From NCBI GenBank assembly GCA_020850915.1, contig JADZDV010000377.1, forward strand, positions 1 to 6,995: DNA of 6,995 nt, written 5' to 3'. The notes below the pieces were generated by a model, which worked only from the letters and a program-made list of their open reading frames with translations, had not been told where the DNA came from and did no database searches. Below are positions 6,417 to 6,995 of this stretch, in pieces. Source of the DNA: Chloroflexota bacterium. GTDB taxonomy: Bacteria; Chloroflexota; UBA6077; JADZDV01. The number at the start of each line of letters is the position of its first letter. Position 1 is the stretch's first letter. The position numbers and the translations under genes were made by a program.

Positions 6417-6450
6417 ACTCTAGTTTCCGGTAACTCTAGTTTCCGGTAAC
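6417..6450. repeat. 16-bp tandem repeat at the island/IS junction
   Basis: ACTCTAGTTTCCGGTA occurs at 6417-6432 and 6433-6448, followed by the first two bases of a third copy. It sits where the A/T-rich island gives way to G+C-rich IS sequence, so it may be a duplicated IS end or a target-site feature. Confidence 0.85.
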
Positions 6451-6462
6451 AGCGAACGAGGG

Positions 6463-6482
6463 GGACGGCGGTGAGGCCGTCC
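6463..6482. repeat. 7-bp hairpin in the IS leader
   Basis: GGACGGC (6463-6469) and GCCGTCC (6476-6482) pair perfectly around a 6-base loop, 70 bases before the transposase ATG. Many IS elements carry such structures near the left end to limit read-through expression; that role is inferred here. Confidence 0.4.
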
Positions 6483-6552
6483 GACAGCAAGCGAGCCGGC
6501 CGGTTCGGTATCGTCAGGTTGCTGAGACTCGACGAAACGGACGGACGGCTCG

Positions 6553-6995
6553 ATGCAAGAGCGAGTATATCGGGTGATCGGGGTGCTGTGCAGGGTGGTC
6601 GGCGGGACGCCGATTGGGACGAATTTGGCGTTGGTGCACCTGCTGTGGATGCTGGTCAGCGGGCGGCTGCTGGGGTCGCGAGGCGCGGTGATCCCCGGGC
6701 TGAGCACACTGGGCCTGTCCGAACCGGCCGTGCGTCGGGCCTGGGCCGCGTTGGGCCACGGGAGCTGGAGCAGCGGTGGGCTGCTCCAGCGGTGGCGGGC
6801 GCACGTCGAGCAGGATGGTCGGTGGCAGGCGCACGAGCACGAGGGGTACCGGCCGGTGGCGGTGGATGTGACCGGGTTCTGGCGGCCACGCTTGCGGGGG
6901 TGCGCGACCAGCCACTATGACGGGCGGGCCGGCAAAGCGCTACCGGCGATCCCGGTTGGCATAGTCGCGCGAGTGGGGAGCGTCGGGACGCAGCG
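6553..6995 (+). CDS. DDE-type transposase, N-terminal part
   Basis: Open from ATG 6553 to the right edge (147 complete codons). An in-frame TGA at 6523-6525 with no start between makes 6553 the natural start, although its ribosome site is weak. The N-terminal ~100 residues look like the helical DNA-binding part of a transposase (LVHLLWMLVSGRLLG, LSEPAVRRAWAALG, LLQRWRAHVEQ). The motif RPVAVDVTGFWRP around Asp105 resembles the strand carrying the first catalytic Asp of DDE transposases, followed by HYDGRAGKALPAIPVGIVARVG. IS family cannot be assigned from this half, and the remaining catalytic residues lie outside the window. Confidence 0.72.
   Translation, partial: MQERVYRVIGVLCRVVGGTPIGTNLALVHLLWMLVSGRLLGSRGAVIPGLSTLGLSEPAVRRAWAALGHGSWSSGGLLQRWRAHVEQDGRWQAHEHEGYRPVAVDVTGFWRPRLRGCATSHYDGRAGKALPAIPVGIVARVGSVGTQ

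Larger units (their letters stand above)
6005..6450. other. A/T-richer island interrupting the secreted-protein gene
   Basis: Base composition changes visibly near 6000-6040 and returns to G+C-rich after about 6450. The island holds one small minus-strand gene (6045-6320), a long palindrome (6365-6403) and a 16-bp tandem repeat (6417-6450). The exact left boundary is not marked by a recognisable repeat. Foreign origin is inferred from composition and from the broken gene on its left. Confidence 0.6.
6433..6995 (+). mobile_element. Insertion sequence, left part (right end outside window)
   Basis: G+C-rich DNA resuming at the tandem repeat leads, after about 100 bases of non-coding sequence, into a transposase-like gene that runs off the right edge. 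The left boundary is placed at the second copy of the 16-bp repeat by inference; the matching terminal repeat cannot be checked here. Confidence 0.55.

Noticed and set aside
6005..6450. Integron gene cassette
   Set aside because: I could not find attC core motifs (GTTRRRY/RYYYAAC pairs) flanking the small gene.
6471..6920. 149-residue plus-strand frame and antisense frames in the IS
   Set aside because: They overlap the transposase-like frame, which alone shows recognisable helical and Asp-containing strand motifs and stays open to the window edge.

Overview
The window is high-GC bacterial DNA. A very large secreted YD/Rhs-repeat protein with a Thr/Pro/Ser-rich 'TATPTST'-type linker, a HypA-like metallochaperone, a secreted propeller-like protein and an IS element sit side by side, which best fits a Chloroflexota-like genome. 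That lineage call is inference from protein style only. No rRNA, tRNA or CRISPR array is visible.

Layout. Positions 1-4197 (minus strand) are one uninterrupted reading frame of 1399 codons. It is the N-terminal and central part of an Rhs/YD-repeat surface or secreted protein, and its C-terminus lies beyond the left edge. Upstream of it on the same strand, 4368-4901 encodes a small winged-helix (OmpR/PhoB C-terminal type) DNA-binding protein without a receiver domain, preceded by a good sigma70-like promoter at 5002-5031. The two minus-strand genes are separated by 170 bases containing two hairpins and may form a transcription unit. A roughly 200-base divergent intergenic region leads to hypA-like 5101-5481 (plus strand). 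After a further 198 bases with a strong 10-bp hairpin comes the start of a secreted protein (5680 onward), with a signal peptide and propeller-like strands.

That secreted gene loses its character near 6000-6040, where the DNA becomes visibly A/T-richer. The A/T-rich island (about 6005-6450) carries one unrecognised 91-residue gene on the minus strand (6045-6320), a long imperfect palindrome (6365-6403) and a 16-bp tandem repeat (6417-6450). G+C-rich DNA resumes after that with the 5' part of a transposase gene (6553 to the right edge). The simplest reading is that horizontally acquired DNA plus an insertion sequence interrupted the secreted-protein gene.

The most interesting points are the A/T-rich island with its orphan gene and palindrome, the receiver-less regulator placed directly upstream of a giant Rhs gene, and the HypA-like protein with a CxC rather than CxxC first zinc pair. 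I do not see a complete, clearly new multi-gene system.
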